Assembly (NCBI GenBank): GCA_030760725.1
Contig: JASWHV010000001.1
Coordinates: 77,583,683-77,647,682 of the forward strand
Direction of reading: 5' to 3'
Source of the DNA: Neostapfia colusana
Taxonomy: Eukaryota; Streptophyta; Magnoliopsida; Poales; Poaceae
DNA: 64,000 nucleotides
Both the position numbers and the translations under genes were made by a program. Positions 1-11,374 of this stretch are shown piece after piece. Each line of letters starts with the position of its first letter. The stretch's first letter is position 1. The notes below the pieces were generated by a model, which was given only the letters and a program-made list of their open reading frames with translations, was not told the DNA's origin and searched no databases.

Positions 1-882
1 CCTATATATTTTAATTCCTTGTTATCATTATTTTTCACGCATATGCCTACAATAACTCGGTACTACGTTCCTCACAAAAGAAAATCCTAACCGGATCATA
101 CCGGCATATACGTCTCAAGTGTGGCACTAAACGGTCTCTCGCACACGTTTTCTACACGGATACATACGTGGTTAGTACCTGCAGAAGACCACACAATATT
201 GGTGCACTCAATGGTTATTCATTTCAGGCAGTTCCATATTTGAAAGTAAATACAAATGCCCGTATCATTGTCATACGGCCGTCCTTGAGCTAAGTCACGT
301 CTCAAGGCACGTGATCGTGTTTCAACACCACACGACGGGGAACCAGAGTATGTCGTGAATGGGTCGTCACGGTTGGGAATGTTATCAACCCAACAGATAC
401 CACCTACTGCCCTGCAGGGCACGCCGATGGCAAGCGCTGCGTATGTCCTCCTGGGCTATTTCCAGACGAACGGACTCTCGCGTTACTGACCACGCGATGG
501 GGTCTCCACTTACTTGCCTAATGCACGCTAGGGATCAGCGTTTCATATGAACTCAGGAACATGAAGAGTTCAAGAGGTTCATATTGACGTCTCACACCAA
601 GCTGTGAGACAAATCCCTGAACCACGTTCCTCGTCAGGGAGAGCTAACCGAAATTGAACCGCTTTCGGTGGCGTTTCGTACCATACTTACCAGAGCGTAG
701 GTGCGTCGTTACATAATTGAAATTCAGAATTATAACACATAGGTTAGTCCTTGCCACTTTAAGTAACTATGCTAGTATAGTCCTTACTTGGGCAACTACC
801 GAATCCTCACCGTATACCTATGTTTTCCCATAATATAGTTCTTAAGTACTGTGCTATCCCCAATGCAGCTCTGATACCAGGC
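1..882 (-). mobile_element. 5' leader of minus-strand gypsy element A (partial)
   Basis: Non-coding leader between the PBS and gag of a Ty3/gypsy element, read on the minus strand. It is the reverse complement of a leader recurring on the plus strand at 7451-8230 and 16463-17330; the shared blocks are the gag-distal block near 60-130 and the CCGAAA...TTTCGG block at 648-668. The ORFs inside it are short and not conserved. The rest of the element (gag, pol, 3' LTR) lies to the left, outside the window. Confidence 0.75.
868..879 (-). other. Primer-binding site, tRNA-iMet type (element A)
   Basis: The plus strand reads GCTCTGATACCA, the reverse complement of TGGTATCAGAGC, the standard plant LTR-retrotransposon site complementary to initiator methionine tRNA. 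It lies 3 bases from the LTR edge at 883. This fixes both the orientation of element A and the end of its 5' LTR. Confidence 0.9.
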
Positions 883-3800
883 TGTGGCGGACCAGAATCC
901 GCTCATTTAGGATCGCAGAGGGTGGTGCCGCGCGATGCGACACCCGACAGCACATGTCATAAGAACACATTATATTACATGGGAAAAACAAACTGAATGT
1001 ACAAAATAGTACACTTCTCAGTTACAAACTAGGGTCTTTTATTACACAGCGGAAGTTTCTTTTATACAACTCACGCCCGCCTATCTAGCAAAACTCGGTT
1101 GCCCAGCCCTAGGGCAACCCACACTAGCTGCACTCCTCAGCTCAGCGCGGCGTGTACGGCTCCCACTCAACCGTAGTCCCCGACGGAGGGTAACCCTCGC
1201 CGGTGGACTCGTACTCCGAGTCCGTGGGTGGCTCCTCACCTGAAAAACACTTAAGCAGCAACCGTGAGCACGAAGGCTCAGCAAGGCTTAACCGACTCAC
1301 CTAAGCATGAAAGTCTACATGAGGTGTACCATGACACAGGATAGCAATGTTGCAGCAAATGGTCACGCCTACAAGTTCATCCTTAATTCATCTTTTAGCA
1401 ACAAGTTAACAGTTCATGAAGCTGAAATTTAGTAAGCAATATTTGGTGGCACACATGTAGCAATACAATTATATCATAGCAGCAATATTGAATCATAACA
1501 TTTCATTCATTAGTCTACGTTACGACGCAGTGAACAAGCGGTACTCATCACCGCGAGGGACGGCGAATCGACTCGATATACACCTGCAGGGAAACCCAAA
1601 GAGCACGTCACGTACGCCCACCCGTGGAGCTGCACAGCACGCTCACTCGATGTCGTACGGGACAACCTTTCACCCAACAGCCCAAACGTCGAACCGGTCG
1701 CACCGAAACGAGCAGGAGGTTCCCTACACGGAGCATCTCTCTATGCCCATTGGCAGATTTCCACCTTGCTGCCCTCAGCCTACACCTATAAATCGGTGCG
1801 TTATGCCTCGACGCCCGGAGGTTTAGGCTACATCAGTTTATCGGGGCCCATATATCCGATATGCCTTCGGTACGTTCAATACTTGTTCAGCAGGGCCGCA
1901 CACGGATCGGTCCTCAATCGACACGGGCAGGGCCGCGCACACAAGACTCTCTCTTGCTGCGCCCTAGCCCCTGCCTAGTCTCATTTTCATTACTAAAGTG
2001 ATCTCACATCACTCAACCGAACCCGTGTGTCCCAAGCCTATCTCGCGAGTAGATTCCAACTACTCGACTTGTACCGAAGCCCTATGAATCTTTAAGCATA
2101 GCCTTTCTACTCGAGGTCCTAAACACTACCCTCACTCTTCTAGGAACCTTTGGTTATGCCAGTGGGGTTTCATTCATGCTATACCTAATGCACATACATA
2201 CTTCATATGACACATGTAAACAAAATAAAACTTAATAAAAGGTTAATGCAAACCGGGGCTTGCCTTGTTGCTGCTGGTCAGGGGTTAGTTCCTCTTCCGG
2301 AAGGAGGAAGTCCAGCACTTCCGGAGTCTCTTCTTCAATGGCTACACGTTGAATACAATACTACGTGTAAATTTAAATGCAAAGTGTAAACTTGAATACT
2401 TATTTACTAATAACTCTAGTTAGCCCTCCCCTGTGGTTCTGAAATTTTTATTGTGGCTTGGTAGGGTCCTAACCAGAGTCCTTACCAAGTTTCATTTGAA
2501 ACAAAGTTCATTTGAACCTTGTACAAATAAAAGCCCATTTGGTCAATATTTGAGCCTCTGAATAATTCCAGTGGTTTTCATGACTCCAACTATTACTTTC
2601 TGGAAACTAGACTTTAAGATGGTTCTAATGGAGTTGGTTTCATGTCATTTGAAGAATTCTACAGAAAGTTATGCCCTAAATAAAATTTGAGAAAATGTGA
2701 AAAATGTTTCTGTATATTTTTCTATTTTCTCAGGGCAGTTCTCTTAATCACCACATTAGGGTAACTAAATTAACATGGATGAGTCTGAAATTTTTACTGG
2801 GATTCAGGGATTTTCCAATGAACCTCTTAGCCAAATTTCAGAATTTTTCATAAAGTAGTTCTCCAAATAAAATTCCCAACAGTTTAAACTTTAGGGAATT
2901 AATTCTAGAAAACTATTCACTTTCATGAGCTGAATTTGGTATTGCTGGAAGATACTCAGAATCCTGAGTTCAGCAAAATTTGGTTCACTATTGGAGCTCT
3001 CTAGCCAAAGTTCTGAGGATTTGAAGTTTGGAAGAATTCTGAAAATCGGGGGAAAAGTTTAAACTCTCGGGGCCCACGGGGACACGTGTCGAGCGCGGAG
3101 GTGCCCGGCATACCGGGGATACCACACGTGTCGAGCGCGGAGGTGTCCGGCACACCGGAGCTCACAGGGTATTCGCGCGCCAGCACAGCCGATCCCTGGC
3201 CTCACCCGATCCCGATTTAAATTCTTCAGCCGCTGACACGTGGGCCAGCCGGCTTCGTCTTCCTCCCGCCGTTCTCTCGCGCCCGCGCCGCTGACCTCGC
3301 CGGAGCAGACTCGGGGCTCGCCGGCTCGCCACTGCCGGACCTCCCATGGTCTGAAACTCACCGCCAGGGGGTTGTCGACGTCGAGGAACACGTCGGTGGT
3401 GACAGGTCGGGTTGGGGGTGACCGGAAATAGCTCGGTGACGTGCCGCGGCCTCAGTTGAGGTTCGACACCGTCGACCGTGGCTTCTAAACCCGCCAACAC
3501 CTCGAACAAACGGCCCTACAGCATCAGTATACCTCTAGGAAGCTCGACAAGGTGTCAACAGGGTTCAGGGATGGCGGCAAGTCGGGCGGCACCGTGTGAT
3601 CGATCGTGCCCGCCATGACCGCCCCCGATCGAGCTCGAAATTCGTCACTCCTAGACAGTTTCATGCTACGGATGCAGAAAGACTTGATCGCCGGCTAGTC
3701 CAGCGTCTACGTGCAAGATTTGATGACCTCCGAAAGATCATAGAGCGAGAATTTAAAGAAACCGTACCGGAAGCTTGGGTTACGGTCGCCGGAGCAAAAA

Positions 3801-4974
3801 CTGGAAATTCTCTATGGATTCTTCACGGTTGGCTTCCAAACTTAGAGGAGAGCAGCACGGTGGTCGCGCGCTCCTGTTGCCTCTCTCGTTGGACCGTGAA
3901 AACGCCTGTGGAACGCTGCCCACGGGCGCCTGACTCTCGGCTGAGGCTAGGTCGCCGTGGTGGCGATCGTCTTCGGGCAAAAGGAGGTCGGAGCTCGAGG
4001 TTTCTAGCGTTGGAGAGGTGGAGTGCGAGCTCAGGTGGCTGTCTAGCAGCTCAAGGACGAAGGAGGAGATGGTTTTGCTGGTTTTCCCGATTGAGCAGAG
4101 AGCTGTGGCGAGAAACAATGCCGCTGCTCGGGTTTGCCCGCGAGAAGATAAAGCCGGCCGACTCCCGCTTGGTCGAGGCGGTGCCGGTCACGTGGGGGCG
4201 CGAGCCAGCCGCCCTGGGCGCCAGCGCGCGGAGAGGGAAGCAGCTGGTGGCGCCGGTAGCTACTCGGTGGCATAGCCGACAGCTGCTCGGCGGAATTTCC
4301 CACCGAGACTCTGACTTTGGGTGCAAGTTTCTCCTTCTCCCCCCTATGACACGTGGGTCCCACCCGGGGTTTTAACCTCTGGAATTTACTCCTAATCACT
4401 GTTGTAAACAGTGAGCCCCATAATACCCCTGGTGATTCAAATTATTCACCCCTGAGCCATTTGAATTGAATATAATTCAAATTGGGTTCGGCTTGGGTGA
4501 ATTTCAGCACAAGCTTAGTTTTGAATTCAAATAAAGTTTGAATTCGTCCCACTTAGCTCATGTCAAGATCAACTCCAAATGGAGTGAAAATTGGTGTGTG
4601 AGCTCACAAAAATGTGCTGAATAAGAATATGAAGCTAACTTTTGAATTTGGGTGATGAAAGTTGCTGCAATTTGAATTTACATTCAAATTGGCCTCTTTT
4701 TCAAATAACCCAAAAAGTGCCTCAAAAAGTGTTGGATTTCTATGAAACTTGGACTGAACCTTCCCAAGACTTTTTAAGTTCTAGGGGTGAGCTCAACCTC
4801 TCATGTTCCTATGTCCAAATCCCACTTTGTGAAAAGGAAGACTTTCCCCTCTAATCACTCTTTTGATGAAGGTTACTTGCTCTTCACAATATTTCCTAAG
4901 ATATCCACAACGAAAACTGTGGTGTGGTGAGGTGAGGAAAAGTTTTTGCAAGTCCCTTTTCTTGGGCTTTTACA
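883..4974 (-). repeat. 5' LTR of gypsy element A (about 4.1 kb)
   Basis: Starts TGTGGCGG next to the PBS and ends CTTTTACA, so it has TG...CA termini. On the minus strand it reads TGTAAAAGCC at its 5' end, like LTR E (TGTAAAGGCC) and solo LTR L (TGTAACGGCC). It shares with them the GC-rich central block (about 3060-4300), the AT-rich blocks either side, the GAGTAG hairpin (2042-2068), and a GGTGGTGCCGCGCGATGCG-like end block near 920. Two copies of a CACGTGTCGAGCGCGGAGGT unit sit near 3080 and 3125. A 259-codon frame in the GC-rich block (3596-4375) matches no family I recognise and is probably fortuitous. LTR function is transcription start and polyadenylation. Confidence 0.85.
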
Positions 4975-7450
4975 ATCGCCGAGCTCCAGTGAGTGCACCA
5001 GCGTGTTCCTCGGGCGAAGTTGTGCACATGTAGCGAGTTTTGTCGAAGGTCATGCAGTGGAACGACCGGCGGCGAGCTCTCCGGCGAGGCACCGCCACGG
5101 TTATCGCGGGTGGCCCGAGGTAGACGAAAGGGTGCGGGCCCCACACAGCAGTAAGAGGAAATAGGACCCGGGATCAGCTGTGGCGCCGGGATTTCATGCG
5201 GCTATGTGGGAAATTAAGCGGACTTATGTGTGGCTTCGTTGTCGGGCTGACACGTAGCCCTGGGGCCCACCAGCCAAGATTAAACCTTTTGAATTTAGAG
5301 TTGATTTTCCAGAATTTCCTCAAACTTTGGAAGGCCATAACTTTGTGTAGAGGTACCCAAAATTAGTGAACCAAATTAAATAAGTTTCGAGCTAAATAAG
5401 TTTCACTCCATGAAATCCATTCTTTTTCCAGAATTAAATCTCCAATATTTAGACTGTTGGGAATTTTATATGGAGATTTCCTTTATGAAAAATTCTGAAA
5501 TTTGGCCAGGAGGTTCATTTGAAAAACCTTGAGAGACATGAAAATTTTCAGATCCATCCAAGTTAATTTAGCCCCCCAAATGGTTTGATTAAGTGAACTG
5601 CCCTGAGAAAATAGAAAAATGTACAGAAACATTTTTCAAAATTTTCTCAAATCTTGTTTAGGGCATAATTTTCTCATGGATTCTTCAATATGAAACAAAC
5701 TCCATTAGAACCATCTCAAACTCTAGTTTTCAGAAAGTAATGGTTTGATCCATGAAAATCCATAGAAGCTCTAGTAATGACCATTTAGACTTTTATTTGT
5801 TCAGAGCTCAAATGAGCTTTGTTTCAAATGAAATTTGGTCAAGTCTCTGGTTAGGTTCTTACCAAGCCACCATAAAAATTTCAGAGCCAAAAGGAATCTC
5901 TAGCTAGATTTATGGTCTTTATATGCTAAATTCAACATATTTGCATTTAAATTGACATATCGTTAAATTGATTACGTGTAGTCGCTGAATGCGAGGAAAC
6001 CCCGGAGATAATGGACTTCATACCTCCGAAGGAGACACTGACCCCTGACCAGCAGCAACAAGGCAAGCCCCGGTTTGCAGTTAACAAATTTTTATCAAGA
6101 CTTTGCTTTATATTCAATTAGCTTGAAGTTTGTATGTGCATTAGGTGTAGGATAACTGAAACCCCAAACGCATAACCAGATTATTCCAAAGGGAGTTAGG
6201 GTAGTGTATAAGTCCTCAAGTAGAACATGCTTTGCTTAATGTTTATAGACTTCGGTACAAGTCGAGTAGTTGGAATCTACTCGCGAGTATAGGGTTCGTC
6301 ACACACGGGATTGGTTCGAGATGTGAGACAACTTTAGTAAGAAAAATGAGACTAGACAGGGGCTAGGACGCAGCAAGAGAAAGTCTTGTGTGCGTAGCCC
6401 TGTCCGTCTCGATTGAGGACCGATCCATGTGCGGCCCATGGTGATCAAGTTTGAATGTACCGAAGACATATCGGATATATGGGGTCCTATAAAGTGATGT
6501 AACCTATACCTCTGGGCGTCAACGCATAACGCACCGATCTATAGGTGTAGGTTGAGGGCAGCAAGGTGGAAATCTGCTAACGAGCATAGAGAGATGTTCC
6601 GTGTAGGGAACCTCCTGTTTATTTCGGTGCGACCGGTTCGATGTTTGGGCTGTTTGGTGAAAGGTTTTTCCGTACGACATCGAGTGAGCATGCTGTGCAG
6701 CTCCAAAGATGTGCGTACGTGGTGTGATATTCGGGTTTTCCTGCAGGTGTATATCGAGTCGATTCACCGTCCCTTGCGGTAATGAGTACCACTTGGTCAC
6801 TGAGTCGTGACGTAGGTAAAAATATGGAATATTTGTGATTCATTACTTCTGCTATGAATAACTTGTATTGTTACATATGTGCCACCAAATATTGCTCACT
6901 AAATTTAAGATTTGTGAACCGTTAAATTGTGGTTAAAAGATGAATTAAGGATGAACTTGTAGGTGTGTCCTTTTGCTGCAACTTTCATCCTATATTCGAG
7001 TATGACTTGCATGCAGTGTTTCATGTGTAGGAGTGTCGGTTAAGACTTGCTGAGCCATCGTGCTCACGGTTGCTGCTATGAGTGTTTGCAGGTGAGGAGT
7101 ACCCCATGGACTCGGAGTACGAGTCCACCGGAGAGGGATACCCTCCGTCAGGGACTACGTCTGTGTGGGAGCCGTACACGCCGCGGTGATGCTGAGTGCA
7201 GCTTGTGTGGGTTGTCCGTAGGGCGGGACAGCCAACTTTTGCTAGTTAGGTGTTGGCGTGAGTTGTACAAATACTTTCCGCTGCAGTAGACTCTGTATAT
7301 AGATGTAAACTGAAGGTTTGTACTACTTTTGTACAAATTCAGCATGTTTCAATGTAATACTATATTTCCTTATCGTGTCTTCTGTCGGGTGTCGCATCGT
7401 GCGGCATCACCCTCTGTGATCCTGGAATGTATGGATTTCGATCCATCTCA
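4975..7450 (+). repeat. LTR of gypsy element B, 5' part missing
   Basis: Plus-strand relative of LTR A. From about 5330 to 7450 it reads as the reverse complement of 890-2990. It carries the same GAGTAG hairpin (6261-6287), the TGCTGAGCCATCGTGCTCACGG block near 7050, and the terminal GTGTCGCATCGTGCGGCATCACC block near 7388. It ends CTCA at 7450, just before a decayed primer-binding site. The first part of the LTR is absent: sequence at 4975 starts abruptly at the edge of LTR A, so B is probably the host into which A inserted. GC-rich sequence at 4975-5300 is the LTR promoter-proximal block. Confidence 0.75.
6261..6287 (+). other. Conserved LTR stem-loop (representative copy)
   Basis: GTCGAGTAG-TTGGAAT-CTACTCGCGAG forms a 7-bp stem (CGAGTAG/CTACTCG) with a 7-base loop. 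The same element occurs once per LTR at 2042-2068 (minus), 12499-12525 (minus), 15306-15332, 23051-23077, 24641-24666 (minus) and 45752-45778, and twice in LTR L (58766-58790 and 58797-58823, minus). Its position just before the CCTGTCCGTGTCGGTT-type block is constant. Role unknown. Confidence 0.6.
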
Positions 7451-7664
7451 GGCTGGCATCAGTGCTGCTTAGGGGATAGCACACTAAATAAGGACAGTAT
7501 TACGGAAAAACTTAGGATTACAGTGAGGAACCGCTAGTATGCCAAAATAAGGACTATATTAGTATAGTTACTTAAAGTGGCATGACTAACCTACTTGTTA
7601 TAATTAGGAATTTTGATTATATAACGATGCACCTACACTCAGGTAAGCATGGTATGGAACGCCA

Positions 7665-7685
7665 CCGAAAGTGGATCAATTTCGG
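7665..7685 (+). other. Conserved leader stem-loop downstream of the PBS (representative copy)
   Basis: CCGAAA-N9-TTTCGG, about 210 bases after the PBS. Also at 16677-16697 (plus) and 648-668 (minus); loop bases differ while the stem is unchanged. A plausible packaging or dimerisation structure of the genomic RNA, by position only. Confidence 0.45.
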
Positions 7686-8674
7686 TTAGCTCAATCATGC
7701 GAGGGATGGGGCATGAGATGTTCCATTCGGCAACGGACAGAAAGTGAATATGTTCTCTAAGACTCTTCATGTTTTAGAGACATATGAACGACACTGGCCT
7801 CCAGTGCGCAAACCCAGGGGCAAGATGAGGAGACCCCATCGTGTGGTTTGTAGCACGAAGTATGTACTCTAGGACTTTTTATGTTCTATGGGGCATACGG
7901 AAACGCTGGTCCACCGGTGTGCTTAAGTGCAAAGGTGTGGAGCCCTCCGTCAGGTGGTGAATAACCCGGCCATGTACCTTGAGACGTGGCTTCACTCAAG
8001 GACGGCCGTATGGCAATGATACGGGCGTATGTATTTACCTTCAATTATGGACCTGCCTCAAATGACAAAAACCTTTGAGTGAATCATTACTGAGTGTTCT
8101 TCTGCAGATGCTAACCACATACGTTCCTCGTGTAGTACACGTTTGCGAGAGGCCGTTTTAGTGCCACGGTTGAGTCGTATATGCCGGTAAAATACAGTTA
8201 GGATTTCCCATTTTGTGGTGAACGTAGTACCGACATGTAATCATCATGATTGCATTAAAAACAAATTGGAAAAGGAACTAAGATAACCAAGTTTTAATCC
8301 TTAGGATTCTGATTTTGAAGAGAAAGTCTAATAATTTAGTAGTGCAGCTTAAGGAACATGAAAAACAGAGTGCTCTGTTTTTGGCAGCAAGTTTGCTCAA
8401 ATTTAACAAAGCATAACTCACAGGTTACTGAGCCAATGGAGGTGTGGGATATAGTTCTGAAAAAGGGTTTAAGTGCTCTACGACTTTGTTGTAGACTTCC
8501 AGAACAGAATCACACATCAAACTGGTTGAAATTCTAGATGATTGTAAACTGTCCAGAACCAGGACCGACTCAAAACTCTCTCTGGACTGTTCTATTTTTC
8601 AAGCATAACTTCCTGTAAAAAATCTAATATAATCATAGGATACATTTTTGGAAAGGTTAGGATATGTGATGCAT

Positions 8675-9265
8675 CTTTATAATTCAAAGTGTTTGCAGTA
8701 GCAGTATGGAATTCAGTGGAATTTTGAGTTGAAAACAGCAACTTTCGAAGAAGGTGCTGTTGAAATTTTTCCAGAAATTCTGTTGACTTTGAATCATCGT
8801 AACTTTTTAACCATAGCTGATCTCGGGGCAAATAAATACTCGTTGGAAATATACTGAAGTTAACTTTAACTTTTGTATTCAACTTGACTTATGAAAATGC
8901 CAATTACCAGTTCAAAATCTGGGATGAGTAGATATTGGTCATTCTGGCCAGAGGAATGAACAGTTGTATTCAACTTTATAATTCAAAGTATTTGCAGTAG
9001 CAGTATGGAATTCAGTGGAATTTTGAGTTGAAAACAGCAACTTTCAAAGAAGGTTCTGTTGAAATTTTTCCAGAAATTCTGTTGACTTTGAATCATCATA
9101 ACTTTTTAGCCATAGCTGATCTCGGAGCAAATAAATACTCGTTGGAAATATACTGAAGTTAATTTTAACTTTTGTATTCAACTTGAGTTATGAAAATGCC
9201 AATTACCAGTTCAAAATCTGGTATGAGTAGATATTAGTCATTCTGGGCAGAGGAATGAACAGTTG
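8675..9265 (+). repeat. 299-bp tandem duplication in leader B
   Basis: Two head-to-tail units, 8675-8973 and 8974-9265, with only a few substitutions between them. Both start CTTTATAATTCAAAGT and end GGAATGAACAGTTG. The other leaders in the window have one copy of the homologous segment, so the duplication arose within element B and is recent relative to the divergence of the elements. Confidence 0.9.
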
Positions 9266-9680
9266 AAGTCATTGGAGAGATTGTTGTACCTATTGGGGTT
9301 TTATTACACCCAAGAGGCTAGAACATACTCATGAGTTGTTATCTTCAACTAGTTAAAGATTTGAGTATATTACCTACTCAAGTTCTTTTTGCTAGAGACC
9401 ATGTTTGTGTCGTATTTAAGAGGTAATATATGTGATGACAAAGCGATATTAACGTCTCGTAGTGACCAAATCTAGTTGAGATGAACTTCCAAAGAGGAAG
9501 ACTGTAAATTTAGATTTCACTAATTTGTATTTGGTCTGGTAATGGTGTAGCTTGTGCAAAGTTATTACATTATCCATGTACGTGATGTATCACATGTTTA
9601 CCGTCATTATGTTTTACCACTATTTTATGGATTGCATGGAGTATGCTATCGGGCTAATGCTATTGTTGTTATGGATGCAG

Positions 9681-10490
9681 ATGATTCGTACCCGGGCCAT
9701 GCACAAGGTCGGGGGCTCGAGTCAACAAGGGGGTGATGACTCCCAGCCACCTGCCTACGACAACACCCCGCAGCAAACACCAATACCGCCGCCTCCACTT
9801 ACGCTATCGGATGTGATCTCCGTGCCGTGGGCTCTCGTGAGGAGTAGACCGACCTGCTCCGCACGATTCTCCAGTATACGTCCCATGTGGGGCGCGTCAA
9901 GAAAGGGTGCCTCATGAGCCCCACATCACTATGTTCTCAGATTTCATGAGTATGCATCCTCTGGTGTTCACCAAAGCGGCAGAACCACTGAAGGCCGACA
10001 ACTGGCTGTGAACGATCGAGTCCAAGTTCGGGCTGCTCCAATGCATGGAGCGGCAGAAGACTCTCTTCGCAGCGCAGCAGCTTCACGGTGCCGCTGGTGC
10101 GTGGTGGGCAATCTATCTTGCCTCACTACCTGCTGGCCACGCCGTGGAATGGGCAGAATTCCGGGAGGCATTCCGCGCCTATCACATACCTCCCGGTATG
10201 ATGAAGAAGAACTTCCAAGAATTCTTGAGCTGAAGCAAGGCAGGAGGAGTGCCCATGGCTACTCACGCGTGTTCAACCATCTGGTGCAGTATGCGTCGGA
10301 CTACATCTCCACCGAGGAGAGGAAGTGCGAGCAGTTCTATCGGGTTTTAAATCCCGAGATGAAGACTCACCTCGCGCAATGCCTTGGGGTTGGCATCTTC
10401 AGGAATTTCCACATTGCCATCCTCATGTGGTTCGTTGTTACCACGAGCGTTACTTCATTGGCGGTTGGAATTTTTCCTCGCCATCTTTGA
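9681..10490 (+). pseudogene. Broken gag of gypsy element B
   Basis: Remnant of the Gag structural polyprotein. The ATG at 9681 gives MIRTRAMHK..., then a Pro/Gln-rich linker, stopping at 9917. The conserved Gag core (retrotrans_gag family) follows in another frame: NWL, then a stop at 10009, then TIESKFGLLQC, LFAAQQLHGAAGAWW and EFREAFRAYHIPPG to about 10233. A third frame carries the FNHLVQYASDYIS...RVLNPEMK stretch to about 10480. At least one in-frame stop and two frameshifts make it non-functional. No zinc knuckle, protease or pol follows; the next sequence is minus-strand element C. Confidence 0.85.
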
Positions 10491-10708
10491 GAGAATAGAG
10501 TAGGAAATAGAAATTTAGATTGATCCCCAACTATATGCATCAAGGTGTATGAACTAAGTATCTTCTTTTATTAATATGAGGATGTGAACACGTGCCGAAG
10601 CATCTCACATCTCTCCACTATGTGTGGATGTGGACATTCGCCGAAGCGTCCCACAACTCACACCAGCATACAACACAAGCAATCATCATAAAATTCTGCA
10701 CACCACTC

Positions 10709-11374
10709 TTATTTCAGCCTTCCTATTAAAACTTTATTTAATGGAAACCTAAACGTAATCGTGAGAACCGGTGTTGTTCTCGCCATGTGATGGGGGTGGT
10801 CCATACATGGGCGCATGCCATGGTGAGTCAGCAGTCCATGTAGGGATAGATGACGCTTGTGCTCCATTTGTTTCCGTGTTAGCACGAGTCTCCTCCTATT
10901 TTTTAGCAAGTATAGCTTCTTGCGGAGGTAATGGATCTCTTCTTGTGCGCCTGCATAGCGGTTTCCCAACTCCACGAGCAACCTCTGAGACTTGTCAGCA
11001 GCTTGTTGGTTTGAAAGAGCTCCTCCATGGGGTCCAAAGATCTCCCTTGTACCACTCTTCCGATACAGGTGCAGCTCAAAGGTAGTGTTCTCAAGCTGCT
11101 CACGGGAGGCGTAGCACAGTCCGTTGAGTGCATCCCATCCAGCATCATCAATAGCTTCTGCCCTTGTAGCTCTCCATGTAGGTGTGAAGTGCCATGTGAC
11201 AACCCTGCAGTTAGATAGGATGGTTACCTTAGCCTTCCACTCTTCATGTCTGATACTTGGGACTTTCTTGAGGAGATACTTGGGGTATAGGCTGCAACAA
11301 TCCAGGAACTCTCTAAGCTCCGGTCGCCCACATACTCCAGGAATCGCATTGGGTGGTGCCATGTTAGGCGACAC
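10709..11374 (-). pseudogene. orf0-like accessory protein fragment, fused to LTR sequence
   Basis: A 221-codon frame homologous to ORF0 of element F (30133-30912). Shared landmarks in order are EEW, a central RAT followed by A..D..W.A, a segment ending RxSGTxE, and a C-terminal helical stretch. The pattern of strands followed by an AEAIDDAGWDAL helix resembles a double-stranded-RNA-binding fold; that is an inference from spacing, not a recognised domain hit. The first 15 or so residues (MAPPNAIPG region) are encoded by LTR end sequence, since the same bases occur in LTR ends near 40890 and 46960. The true N-terminus is therefore lost and the frame is chimeric. Function of the family is unknown to me. 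Confidence 0.6.

Larger units (their letters stand above)
7451..9680 (+). mobile_element. Leader of gypsy element B with decayed PBS
   Basis: Begins with a degenerate primer-binding site (TGGCATCAGTGC at about 7454-7465, where relatives have TGGTATCAGAGC). A long non-coding leader follows, homologous to 16463-18150, 40950-41953 and 56761-57513. It contains the CCGAAA/TTTCGG stem-loop (7665-7685) and a 299-bp tandem duplication. Open frames on both strands here are short and not shared with the other leaders, so I call none of them. It ends at an AG directly before the gag ATG at 9681. Confidence 0.75.

Noticed and set aside
3596..4375. 259-codon plus-strand frame with several overlapping minus-strand frames
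   Set aside because: Lies wholly in the GC-rich part of minus-strand LTR A; composition-driven, no recognisable domain, not conserved as a frame in LTRs E or L.
8592..8882. Minus-strand 96-codon frame in leader B
   Set aside because: A similar short frame at 17793-17993 arises from leader homology only; it lacks length conservation and is antisense to the element.
9681..9720. H3-like tail in the Gag starts MIRTRAMHK, MVRTHSQ and MVHTRSRSK
   Set aside because: Only a basic M(V/I)RT-type start is shared; none has the ARKSTGG block, so the H3 match is restricted to ORF0 of element F.
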